A DNA stretch of 64,000 nt from Paraburkholderia elongata. GTDB lineage: Bacteria > Pseudomonadota > Gammaproteobacteria > Burkholderiales > Burkholderiaceae. Every line of letters starts with the position of its first letter. Position 1 is the stretch's first letter. The stretch covers positions 1-64,000 of the forward strand of contig NZ_WOEZ01000245.1 in NCBI RefSeq assembly GCF_013177735.1, in the 5' to 3' direction. The notes beneath the pieces were generated by a model. That model was not told the origin of the DNA, made no database searches, and worked only from the letters and a program-made list of their open reading frames with translations. The position numbers were made by a program, and so were the translations under genes. Shown here piece after piece: positions 16,591 through 26,640 of this stretch.

Positions 16591-17277
16591 ATGAAACCGA
16601 TCCGTCCCTTTCACCAAACGCCCGTCATTACGATCGACGGCCCCAGCGCCTCCGGCAAAGGCACCGTGGCCACGCTGGTTGCCGCAAGCCTCGGCTTCCA
16701 TTTGCTGGATAGCGGCGCGCTGTACCGGCTCGCCGCGCTCGCCAGCATGCGCTACAACATTGTGGTGGATGACGTCGACGCGCTTGTACAACTGATCGAC
16801 GATCTGCACATCACCTTTCGCGAGGGGCTGGCGCAGCTCGACGGCGCCGACGTATCCGCCGACATTCGTGCCGAGGAAGTCGGCTGCCGCGCCTCAGCGA
16901 TTGCCGTGCACGCGCCCGTGAGAACCGCGTTGGTGGCCCGTCAGCGGGCTTTCCGTAAGGAACCGGGCCTGGTCGCCGACGGCCGCGATATGGGCACGGT
17001 GATCTTCCAGGACGCCGTGTTGAAGGTGTTCATGACCGCCAGCGTTGAGGCCCGCGCGGCGCGCCGGTATAAGCAATTGATCCAAAAAGGATTTTCTGCT
17101 AATATAGATGACTTGCTCCGGGATTTGCGTGAGCGCGACGAGCGTGACAGTCAGCGCGCGGCCGCGCCGCTCAAGCCCGCAGCGGATGCAAAGCTGCTTG
17201 ATACCTCCGCGTTGTCCATCGACGAGGCGGTCGAGCAGGTGGTGCAGTGGTATGACGCATTGGTCCCGCATGCTTGA
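16591..17277 (+). CDS. cmk: Cytidylate kinase
   Basis: Cmk phosphorylates CMP and dCMP. The P-loop is TIDGPSASGKGTVA (about 12-25) and ADGRDMGTVIFQDA is a family signature. Length 228 residues. It precedes rpsA as in most proteobacteria. The usual ATG at 16591 is used. Confidence 0.97.
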   Translation: MKPIRPFHQTPVITIDGPSASGKGTVATLVAASLGFHLLDSGALYRLAALASMRYNIVVDDVDALVQLIDDLHITFREGLAQLDGADVSADIRAEEVGCRASAIAVHAPVRTALVARQRAFRKEPGLVADGRDMGTVIFQDAVLKVFMTASVEARAARRYKQLIQKGFSANIDDLLRDLRERDERDSQRAAAPLKPAADAKLLDTSALSIDEAVEQVVQWYDALVPHA

Positions 17278-17465
17278 TGTCTGGGTAGTTGTCTGGATAG
17301 CGTCTGAGCAGCGGGCGCAGTAGAAGTAGCTTTGTCAGTAGGTGCTCCGCGATGGTCGTGGAGCGTGTTTTAACCCCTTAACCCCGCGTGGCATTCGCAC
17401 ACAGCCGTTATTGCTGACCATCCGGCCAGCCGGGCACCGCGAGAACCATGCAAATTTTGATTTTT

Positions 17466-19181
17466 ATGTCCGACCTGCAAACTTCCAACCCGAATACCGA
17501 ATCTTTTGCGGCTCTGTTCGAAGAGTCGCTGACCAAGCAAGACATGCGCGCCGGCGAAGTGATCTCCGCCGAAGTCGTGCGTGTTGACCACAACTTCGTG
17601 GTCGTCAACGCTGGTCTCAAGTCCGAAGCCTACATCCCGCTCGAAGAGTTCCTGAACGACGCGGGCGAAGTGGAAGTGCAGGCGGGCGACTTCGTTTCCG
17701 TCGCGATCGACGCGCTGGAAAACGGCTATGGCGACACGATCCTGTCGCGCGACAAGGCGAAGCGTCTGGCTTCGTGGCTGTCGCTGGAAAAGGCTCTCGA
17801 CAACAACGAACTCGTGACCGGCACGATCACGGGTAAGGTCAAGGGCGGCATGACCGTCATGGTCAACGGCATCCGCGCGTTCCTGCCGGGTTCGCTGGTT
17901 GACACGCGTCCGGTTAAGGACACGACCCCGTACGAAGGCAAGACCCTCGAATTCCGCGTCATCAAGCTCGACCGCAAGCGTAACAACGTCGTGCTGTCGC
18001 GCCGTGCCGTGATCGAAGCGACCCAAGGCGAAGAGCGCGCAAAGCTGCTCGAAACGCTGAAGGAAGGCGCGATCGTGGAAGGCGTGGTGAAGAACATCAC
18101 CGATTACGGCGCGTTCGTGGACCTCGGCGGTATCGACGGCCTGCTGCACATCACCGACATCGCATGGCGTCGTGTGCGTCACCCGAGCGAAGTTCTGTCG
18201 GTTGGCCAGGAAGTCACCGCGAAGATCCTCAAGTTCGATCAAGAGAAGAACCGCGTTTCGCTGGGTATCAAGCAACTGGGCGACGATCCGTGGGAAGGCA
18301 TCTCGCGCCGTTACCCGTCGGGCACGCGCCTGTTCGGTAAGGTCACCAACATCACCGACTACGGCTCATTCGTCGAAGTGGAATCGGGCATCGAAGGCCT
18401 GGTTCACGTGTCGGAAATGGACTGGACGAACAAGAACGTTGCACCGTCGAAGGTTGTTCAGCTGGGCGACGAAGTCGAAGTCATGGTTCTCGAAATCGAC
18501 GAAGACCGCCGCCGTATCAGCCTCGGCATGAAGCAATGCAAGCCGAACCCGTGGGACGACTTCAGCCGCAACTTCAAGAAGGGCGACAAGCTGCAAGGCG
18601 CAATCAAGTCGATCACCGACTTCGGCGTCTTCATCGGTCTGCCGGGCGGCATCGACGGTCTGGTTCACCTGTCGGACCTGTCGTGGAGCGAAACGGGCGA
18701 AGAAGCGGTTCGCAAGTACAAGAAGGGCGACGAAGTGGAAGCGATCGTTCTCGGCATCGACGTCGAGAAGGAACGTATTTCGCTGGGTATCAAGCAGCTC
18801 GAAGGCGACCCGTTCAGCAACTTCGTTGCAATGAACGACAAGGGTTCGATCGTCGACGGCGTGGTCAAGACGGTGGACGCGAAGGGTGCAGTGGTTCAGC
18901 TGTCGGCGGAAGTCGAAGGCTACCTGCGTGCTTCGGAAATCGCACAAGACCGCGTGGAAGATGCTCGCAACGTGCTGAAGGAAGGCGACAAGGTCAACGC
19001 GATGATCATCAACATCGATCGCAAGTCGCGTGGCATCAACCTGTCGATCAAGGCCAAGGATTCGGCTGAGCAACAGGAAGCGATCCGCGGCCTGGCTTCG
19101 TCGGATTCGAGCTCGGCTGCGACCGGCACGACGAACCTCGGCGCGCTGTTGAAGGCTAAGCTCGACGGCCAGAACCAGTAA
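17466..19181 (+). CDS. rpsA: 30S ribosomal protein S1
   Basis: The 571-residue protein contains six S1 RNA-binding repeats; clear repeat cores include ITDYGAFVDLGGIDGLLHI, ITDYGSFVEVESGIEGLVHV and ITDFGVFIGLPGGIDGLVHL. It mediates mRNA binding on the 30S subunit. An in-frame ATG occurs at 17448, but the family start MSDLQTSNPN lies at 17466. Neither has a strong ribosome binding site, as is typical for rpsA, which is autoregulated in E. coli. Confidence 0.97.
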   Translation: MSDLQTSNPNTESFAALFEESLTKQDMRAGEVISAEVVRVDHNFVVVNAGLKSEAYIPLEEFLNDAGEVEVQAGDFVSVAIDALENGYGDTILSRDKAKRLASWLSLEKALDNNELVTGTITGKVKGGMTVMVNGIRAFLPGSLVDTRPVKDTTPYEGKTLEFRVIKLDRKRNNVVLSRRAVIEATQGEERAKLLETLKEGAIVEGVVKNITDYGAFVDLGGIDGLLHITDIAWRRVRHPSEVLSVGQEVTAKILKFDQEKNRVSLGIKQLGDDPWEGISRRYPSGTRLFGKVTNITDYGSFVEVESGIEGLVHVSEMDWTNKNVAPSKVVQLGDEVEVMVLEIDEDRRRISLGMKQCKPNPWDDFSRNFKKGDKLQGAIKSITDFGVFIGLPGGIDGLVHLSDLSWSETGEEAVRKYKKGDEVEAIVLGIDVEKERISLGIKQLEGDPFSNFVAMNDKGSIVDGVVKTVDAKGAVVQLSAEVEGYLRASEIAQDRVEDARNVLKEGDKVNAMIINIDRKSRGINLSIKAKDSAEQQEAIRGLASSDSSSAATGTTNLGALLKAKLDGQNQ

Positions 19182-19213
19182 GCCTTGAGTTTTCTTGAGA
19201 GGTCTGCTGCAGT

Positions 19214-19540
19214 ATGACCAAATCGGAATTGGTCGCCCAGCTGGCTACGCGATTTCCGCAGCTTGTTCTTAAAGATGCGGATTTCGCGGTGAAGACGATG
19301 CTTGATGCGATGTCGGAGGCACTTGCCAACGGTCATCGCATCGAGATTCGTGGCTTCGGCAGCTTCGGCCTTAATCGTCGTCCCTCCCGCGTCGGGCGTA
19401 ATCCGAAGTCGGGCGAGAAGGTGCTGGTACCTGAGAAGTACGTACCGCACTTCAAGCCGGGCAAGGAGTTGCGCGAGCGGGTAGATCGACGTTCGGGCGA
19501 GCCGCTGAAGGCCGATGAGCCGGATGACGACGACCTGTAA
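19214..19540 (+). CDS. ihfB: Integration host factor subunit beta
   Basis: This 108-residue DNA-bending protein of the HU/IHF family has the beta-arm sequence GRNPKSGEKVLVPEKYVPHF and the N-terminal KSELVAQLATRFPQL. It pairs with IhfA. It follows rpsA by 32 bp, the usual order, and is ended by a terminator. The acidic C-terminal tail (EPDDDDL) is common in Burkholderia. Confidence 0.96.
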   Translation: MTKSELVAQLATRFPQLVLKDADFAVKTMLDAMSEALANGHRIEIRGFGSFGLNRRPSRVGRNPKSGEKVLVPEKYVPHFKPGKELRERVDRRSGEPLKADEPDDDDL

Positions 19541-19611
19541 ATGCTTCGCTGTGCGGTTCGCAGCGTGGCATTGGTAGAGTCAGCGGCCAAAGCCAGACGG
19601 CAAAAGACCAG

Positions 19612-19638
19612 AAAAGCGCCTTCGGGCGCTTTTTTTTC
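19612..19638 (+). terminator. Rho-independent terminator of the rpsA-ihfB unit
   Basis: AAAAGCGCC-TTCG-GGCGCTTTTTTTT, a stable tetraloop hairpin with a long T run, 73 bp past ihfB. Confidence 0.93.
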
Positions 19639-19814
19639 GTCGGTTTTTCGTCCGTACTTTTCGCTCATCGTTGTCGTAAGTCCTCTATCAGCCAGTTCCT
19701 GCCCAGCCGCGAGGGCATCCATTACAATACGGGTCACTTCGGCGCGGGCAACACCGTGGCGCGACGCGTCATCAAGCCGGCGTCACCCCGCAACTGCCGT
19801 CAAGAGACCTATTC

Positions 19815-20108
19815 ATGAAATTTATCGTCTGGCTGATCCGTGTGCTGGTGTTCGTGCTCCTGCTGGTGCTCGCGCTCTCCAATACACAACCCGCTACGCT
19901 GAATTTCCTCGCTGGCTACGCGTGGTCGGCGCCTTTGATTCTGATCGGCCTCGCGTTCTTCGTGGTGGGGCTGCTGGCCGGGCTGGTGTCGTCGATGCCG
20001 GCCATGGTGCGCCTGCGCATGGAGAATGGCCGGCTCAAGCGCGAGTTGCGTGTGGCGCGCGAAGCACCGGTCGTGGTCGAACAACCGCCCATGCCGCCGC
20101 TGATCTAA
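19815..20108 (+). CDS. lapA: Lipopolysaccharide assembly protein LapA-like (DUF1049)
   Basis: This 97-residue inner membrane protein has two transmembrane segments (about residues 5-22 and 38-60) and a short cytoplasmic coiled tail (RLRMENGRLKRELRVARE). This matches the LapA/DUF1049 family, which works with LapB. It lies 69 bp before lapB. Confidence 0.88.
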   Translation: MKFIVWLIRVLVFVLLLVLALSNTQPATLNFLAGYAWSAPLILIGLAFFVVGLLAGLVSSMPAMVRLRMENGRLKRELRVAREAPVVVEQPPMPPLI

Positions 20109-20177
20109 GTTGTCTTCTGCCGCGCTCCTGTAGCGCGGCTTTCCGTTTCCGCTGTCCCGCATATTTGCATTAATCGC

Positions 20178-21353
20178 ATGGATCTAGACTTCTGGTGGCT
20201 GCTTGTCATCCCCGTCGCTTTTGCGTTCGGCTGGATGGCCGCACGCTACGACCTCAAGACGCTGCTGTCCGAAAGCGCCAACCTGCCGCGTTCATACTTC
20301 CGCGGCCTGAATTTCCTGCTCAATGAGCAGCCTGACCAGGCGATCGACGCGTTTATTGAAGTCGTCAAGCTCGACCCGGAAACGATCGAGTTGCACTTTG
20401 CGCTGGGGAATCTGTTCCGCCGCCGCGGCGAGACCGACCGCGCGATCCGCGTGCACCAGAACCTGTTGAGCCGCACCGATCTGCCCGTCACCGAGCGCGA
20501 TCACGCGCTGTACGAACTGGGCCAGGACTTCCTGAAGGCCGGTTTGCTCGATCGCGCCGAAGAAACCTTCCGGTCGCTCGAAACCGGCAATTACGCGCTG
20601 GGTGCGCAGCGTGCGCTGCTAACCATCTACCAGATCGAGAAAGACTGGGTTAAGTCGATCGACACCGCGCGTCACCTGGAAACTATGGGCGCCGAGTCGC
20701 TCGACAAGGAAATCGCGCAGTTCCATTGCGAGCTCGCCCAGGAAGCGCTCCAGCAGAAAAATGCAGATGAGGCACGCCGTCAGCTAGGTTTTGCGTTGAA
20801 GGCGAACCCGACCAACGTGCGCGCCACGATCCTGTTCGGCGACGTCGATGCGACGGCCGGTTCGCAAGAGGCGGCGATCGTCCAATGGCGGCGCGTCGAG
20901 GAACAGAATCCCGCCTATCTGCCGCTCGTCGCGGAAAAGTTGATGAAGGCCTATGAGGCGCTCGGCCGTCCGCAGGATGGCGCCGATCTGCTCATCACGT
21001 GGGTAGACAGCTACCCGTCGAACGATCTGCTCGACGTGACCTATCAGCACATTGCGGCGGTACGCGGGCCCGACGCCGCGCATGCGTTGGCGCGCTCGCA
21101 GATGCAGAAGTCGCCGAATCTGGCGGGCATGACGCGTCTTCTGGAAGCCCAGGAAGCCGTCGCGGAAGAGCCGCGGCGCAGCGAGCTCGAACTGATGCGT
21201 ACGCTGATTCGCCAGCGCACCAAAAATCTGCCACGGTATACGTGCCAGAATTGTGGTTTCAGGGCGCGGCTGTTCTACTGGCAGTGCCCAGGTTGCAGTG
21301 GTTGGGAAACCTATGCGCCGCGTCGCGTCGAACCGATCACAGCGTCGAACTGA
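20178..21353 (+). CDS. lapB: Lipopolysaccharide assembly protein LapB (TPR, rubredoxin-like tail)
   Basis: LapB anchors FtsH-dependent control of LpxC and so sets LPS synthesis. The 391 residues show an N-terminal membrane segment (about 4-20), TPR repeats (from about 50, for example DQAIDAFIEVVKLDPE), and a C-terminal rubredoxin-type zinc site with two C-x2-C pairs (CQNC and CPGC). Domain order and length match the E. coli protein. The neighbours ugd, hldE-type kinase and hldD also serve LPS. Confidence 0.95.
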   Translation: MDLDFWWLLVIPVAFAFGWMAARYDLKTLLSESANLPRSYFRGLNFLLNEQPDQAIDAFIEVVKLDPETIELHFALGNLFRRRGETDRAIRVHQNLLSRTDLPVTERDHALYELGQDFLKAGLLDRAEETFRSLETGNYALGAQRALLTIYQIEKDWVKSIDTARHLETMGAESLDKEIAQFHCELAQEALQQKNADEARRQLGFALKANPTNVRATILFGDVDATAGSQEAAIVQWRRVEEQNPAYLPLVAEKLMKAYEALGRPQDGADLLITWVDSYPSNDLLDVTYQHIAAVRGPDAAHALARSQMQKSPNLAGMTRLLEAQEAVAEEPRRSELELMRTLIRQRTKNLPRYTCQNCGFRARLFYWQCPGCSGWETYAPRRVEPITASN

Positions 21354-21484
21354 TCGCGAATGCAATCATATAGCTGCGCGGCAACGACGGCGGCCCGTCA
21401 GGCGGACCAGGCCGGGCGGGATCAGAACGGCCCTGTTCACTACACTATGAGAAACCCTCACCGGAACCCTCTACCGGAAAGCGT

Positions 21485-22900
<1,416 letters not shown>

Positions 22901-23959
22901 GGCCGCTCAGTCCGTACCCGCGGCGGCACTTACCGTGGTGTCGCGCGAACGCCTCGGTGCGGCGCGCGTGCTGGTGGTCGGCGACGTGATGCTCGACCGC
23001 TACTGGTTCGGCGACGTGAACCGTATTTCGCCGGAAGCGCCGGTGCCGGTCGTGCATGTCCATCGCCAGGAAGACCGCCTCGGCGGTGCGGCGAACGTCG
23101 CGCGCAATGCGGTTGCGCTCGGCGCGCAAGCGGGTTTGCTGTGCGTGGTCGGTCATGACGAGCCCGGCGAGCGCATCGTGCAACTACTCGGCGAAAGCGG
23201 TGTGGCGCCGCATTTGGAACGCGATCCGGATTTGCTCACCACGATCAAACTGCGCGTGCTGTCGCGTCAGCAGCAGTTGCTGCGCGTCGACTTTGAAAAC
23301 TCGCCGGCGCACGAAGTGCTGCTCGCGGGACTTGCGCGTTTCGACGACCTGCTGCCGTCGCACGATGTGATCCTGATGTCCGACTACGCGAAGGGCGGTC
23401 TCACGCACGTCACGCAGATGATCGCAAAGGCGCATGCGGCGGGCAAACCGGTGCTGGTCGATCCCAAGGGCGACGACTGGGAGCGCTATCGCGGCGCCAC
23501 GCTGATCACGCCGAATCGCGCCGAGTTGCGCGAGGTGGTCGGACAGTGGAAATCCGAAGAAGATCTGATCGCGCGCGTGACCAAACTGCGCGCCGATCTC
23601 GAGTTCAAGGCGTTGTTGCTGACGCGTTCGGAAGAGGGCATGACGCTCTTCTCCGACGACGGCATCCTGTACGCGTCGGCCGTTGCGCGCGAAGTGTATG
23701 ATGTGTCGGGCGCGGGCGACACCGTGATCGCCACGCTTGCCGCCATGCTCGGCGCGGGTTTGACACTGGTCGAGGCAGTCGGGCTCGCGAATCGCGCGGC
23801 CGGTATCGTGGTCGGCAAACTCGGCACCGCCACCGTCAACTACGACGAACTTTTTCATTGATGCGGCTCGCCGGATTCCTTGCTTTGCGCGCTTTAGTTT
23901 CAGCGGCGCAAAAGAGGAACCCGCGGGGCGTCAACTGAGCTCATTACCGCAGGATCATC

Positions 23960-24952
23960 ATGACCCTCATCGTCACCGGCGCGGCCGGCTTTATCGGCAG
24001 CAATCTCGTGAAGGCGCTCAATGAGCGCGGTGAACAACGCATCATCGCAGTTGATAACCTCACGCGCGCGGACAAGTTCAAGAATCTCGTCGACTGCGAG
24101 ATCGACGATTATCTCGACAAGACCGAATTCGTCGAGCGCTTCAAGCGGGGCGACTTCGGCAAAGTGCGTGCGATTTTCCACGAAGGCGCCTGCTCGGACA
24201 CGATGGAAACCGACGGCCGCTACATGATGGACAACAACTTCCGCTATAGCCGTGAAGTACTCGATGTCTGTCTCGCGCAGAACATCCAGTTTCTGTATGC
24301 GTCCTCGGCGGCAACTTATGGCGGCTCGAGCCGCTTCGTCGAAGAGCGCGAAGTCGAGCAGCCGCTGAACGTGTACGGCTATTCGAAGTTCCTGTTCGAC
24401 CAGGTGATTCGCCGTGTTCTGCCCACCGCGAAGAGCCAGATCGCCGGCTTCCGTTATTTCAACGTGTACGGGCCGCGGGAGACGCACAAGGCGCGCATGG
24501 CGTCGGTGGCGTTTCACAACTTCAACCAGTTCCGCGCGGAAGGCAAGGTCAAGCTGTTCGGCGAATACAACGGCTATGCCGCCGGCGAGCAGACGCGCGA
24601 TTTCGTCTCGGTCGAAGACGTGGTCAAGGTGAACCTGTTCTTCTTCGACAATCCGGGCAAGTCGGGCATCTTCAACCTGGGCAGTGGCCGTGCGCAGCCG
24701 TTCAACGACATCGCGAGCACGGTGGTCAACACGCTGCGTGCGTTGAACAACGAGCCGCCGTTGTCGCTCGCGGATCAGGTGCAACGCGGGCTGATCGAAT
24801 ACATTCCGTTCCCCGATGCATTGCGTGGCAAGTACCAGTGCTTCACGCAAGCCGACCTGACGAAGCTGCGTGCTACCGGCTACGACGCGCCGTTCCTGAG
24901 CGTGCAGGAAGGTGTCGATCGATACGTACGTTGGCTATTCGGCCAGGTGTAA
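23960..24952 (+). CDS. hldD: ADP-L-glycero-D-manno-heptose 6-epimerase
   Basis: HldD epimerises the ADP-heptose donor for the LPS inner core. An NADP-binding TGAAGFIGSNLVKAL begins the protein and the short-chain dehydrogenase catalytic Y-x3-K is in VYGYSKFLFDQ. Length 330 is normal. It is 98 bp downstream of the kinase, same strand. Confidence 0.96.
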   Translation: MTLIVTGAAGFIGSNLVKALNERGEQRIIAVDNLTRADKFKNLVDCEIDDYLDKTEFVERFKRGDFGKVRAIFHEGACSDTMETDGRYMMDNNFRYSREVLDVCLAQNIQFLYASSAATYGGSSRFVEEREVEQPLNVYGYSKFLFDQVIRRVLPTAKSQIAGFRYFNVYGPRETHKARMASVAFHNFNQFRAEGKVKLFGEYNGYAAGEQTRDFVSVEDVVKVNLFFFDNPGKSGIFNLGSGRAQPFNDIASTVVNTLRALNNEPPLSLADQVQRGLIEYIPFPDALRGKYQCFTQADLTKLRATGYDAPFLSVQEGVDRYVRWLFGQV

Positions 24953-24976
24953 ATCTTTCGGATACCTCTTTAAACT

Positions 24977-25027
24977 GGAATCTCCCGGTTGGTGATGGTC
25001 GCCAACCGGTTGTACGAGGGAGATTCC
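24977..25027 (+). promoter_or_regulatory. RNA hairpin that would mask the comEA ribosome binding site
   Basis: GGAATCTCCC (24977-24986) is the exact reverse complement of GGGAGATTCC (25018-25027), which contains the GGGAG ribosome binding site of the ATG at 25030. Inside, GGTTGG and CCAACC form a second stem. In the transcript this pairing would hide the start region, as in RNA thermometers or other translation switches. The structure is seen; the regulatory role is inference. Confidence 0.5.
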
Positions 25028-25029
25028 AT

Positions 25030-25279
25030 ATGTTTCGAAAAATTCTGGTTACCGCGGCCATGCTGGCCGCTTTCGCAGCGCGTCAAAGGCATGGGCGGGC
25101 ATACCGTCGAGCGCCTGCAGGCGGAGGGTCTCGCTGTCGGTCCGGCTGGCGCGGCTGCTAACCCGCAGGCTGCGGCGTCTGCACAGACCAAAGGCGCGGC
25201 CGCTGCGGGCAATGGCGCCAACACAGCGACTTCGGCCACTACCCAAAAGAGCAACGCCACTGTGGCGGTGAAGAAATAG
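25030..25279 (+). pseudogene. comEA: comEA-like helix-hairpin-helix DNA-binding protein, internal deletion and frameshift
   Basis: The gene starts properly (ribosome binding site GGGAG, ATG at 25030) with a signal peptide MFRKILVTAAMLAAFA. It then jumps directly to the end of the helix-hairpin-helix domain, RVKGMGGHTVERLQAEG, which is in another frame. The expected middle of the small ComEA-type protein (about 50-55 residues with NTAD and GIGP motifs) is missing. From the ATG, translation stops at about residue 43. The alanine-rich tail ending VAVKK is intact in the shifted frame to 25279. In Burkholderia this position after hldD holds an intact comEA-like gene (recalled, not checked). Confidence 0.75.
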
Positions 25280-25592
25280 CCTGACGCGGGCCGTGCGCGC
25301 GAGGCGGGTCACCTCTCTCGCGCACGGCCCGTTACCGTTGTTCCCCTTCATGGTCGGAGTGGGTAAGAACACTCCTTCAGCTGTCATGCAGATGACTGGC
25401 TCCCGCGGTTCTCAGCCGCGGGCTTTTTGCGTGGATTTTTGCGCTGTATTTGCGGGCCCGATGAGCGCTATTGCGCCAGCCGCCTGGCGTCGCTGCATCC
25501 ATGCGGGCAGAAGGGCCGCACGGCAGCCGCGCGCACGGTGGTTTAGAATCGATAGATTGAAGACTCCGCGCATCGACAGCTCCAGAACCGAT
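25280..25592. other. Intergenic region before cysM
   Basis: The gap of 313 bp holds two hairpins: a long GGGCCGTGCGCG / CTCGCGCACGGCCC inverted repeat (25288-25330) without a T run, and a true terminator at 25402-25428. The cysM frame is open through part of it but homology begins only at 25593. Confidence 0.6.
25402..25428 (+). terminator. Rho-independent terminator after the hldD-comEA unit
   Basis: CCCGCGG (25402-25408) pairs with CCGCGGG (25416-25422), followed by CTTTTTG. Confidence 0.8.
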
Positions 25593-26495
25593 ATGGCTTA
25601 CAAAACGATTGAAGACACGATCGGCAATACGCCGCTCGTGCAACTCGTCCGGCTCCCCGACGACGAGATCCGCAGCCGCAATAACGTGATCCTTGCGAAG
25701 CTCGAGGGCAACAATCCTGCGGGTTCGGTGAAGGACCGCCCGGCGCTGTCGATGATAAAGAAAGCGGAAGCGCGCGGGCGCATCAAGCCGGGCGACACGC
25801 TGATCGAATCGACCAGCGGCAACACCGGCATCGCATTGGCGATGGCGGCGGCGATCCGCGGCTACAAGATGGTGCTGATCATGCCGGAAGATTTGTCGGT
25901 GGAGCGCCGTCAGAGCATGGCCGCCTATGGCGCGCAGATCGTGCTGACGCCGGTGACGGGCGGTATGGAATACGCGCGCGATCTGGCTGAACAGATGCAG
26001 CGCGAAGGCAAGGGCATCATCCTCGACCAGTTCGCGAACCCGGACAACCCGGCCTCGCACGTCGAAGGTACCGGTCCGGAAATCTGGCGCGACACCGAAG
26101 GGCGCATCACGCACTTCGTTTCGTCGATGGGCACGACCGGCACGATCATGGGCGTGTCCACCTATCTGAAGGAACAGAATCAGGCGATCGAAATCATCGG
26201 CGCGCAGCCGGAAGAAGGTTCACGCATTCCGGGCATCCGCAAATGGCCGGAAGCCTATCTGCCGAAGATTTTCGATCGTAGCCGCGTGGACCGCGTCGAG
26301 AATGTAAGCCAGGCCGCAGCCGAAGCGATGGCGCGGCGCATGGCCTCGGTCGAAGGGATCTTCGCCGGCATCTCGTCGGGCGGGGCCTGTGAGGTGGCGC
26401 TGCGCGTCGCGCGCCAGGTCGAGAATGCGACGATCGTGTTTATCGTCTGCGATCGGGGCGACCGGTATCTGTCGACGGGTGTGTTCCCGGCTTGA
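25593..26495 (+). CDS. cysM: Cysteine synthase B (O-acetylserine / thiosulfate sulfhydrylase)
   Basis: This PLP-dependent enzyme of 300 residues has the lysine in NNPAGSVKDRPALSMI and the phosphate-contacting ESTSGNTGIALAM. The C-terminal GISSGGACEVALRVA is typical of CysM. It makes cysteine (or S-sulfocysteine) from O-acetylserine. The start at MAYKTIEDTIGNTPLV is chosen although the frame is open 300 bp upstream. It is convergent with mltB, the two sharing one terminator. Confidence 0.96.
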   Translation: MAYKTIEDTIGNTPLVQLVRLPDDEIRSRNNVILAKLEGNNPAGSVKDRPALSMIKKAEARGRIKPGDTLIESTSGNTGIALAMAAAIRGYKMVLIMPEDLSVERRQSMAAYGAQIVLTPVTGGMEYARDLAEQMQREGKGIILDQFANPDNPASHVEGTGPEIWRDTEGRITHFVSSMGTTGTIMGVSTYLKEQNQAIEIIGAQPEEGSRIPGIRKWPEAYLPKIFDRSRVDRVENVSQAAAEAMARRMASVEGIFAGISSGGACEVALRVARQVENATIVFIVCDRGDRYLSTGVFPA

Positions 26496-26544
26496 TTGCG
26501 CTTCGGCGCATTGAGCGGCCCTCAAACTGAGTTGGCCGATAAAA

Positions 26545-26572
26545 AAGCGCCGGTCTGACCGGCGCTTTTTTT
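26545..26572. terminator. Bidirectional terminator between cysM and mltB
   Basis: AGCGCCGGT-CTG-ACCGGCGCT is flanked by A6 on the left and T7 on the right, so it serves both convergent genes. Confidence 0.92.
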
Positions 26573-26640
26573 GTCGCTTGCTACCCGTTCGTGACGTCGT
26601 GAGTATCTGACAACCGAGTGCCTGACACCCGCCGCTCAAC

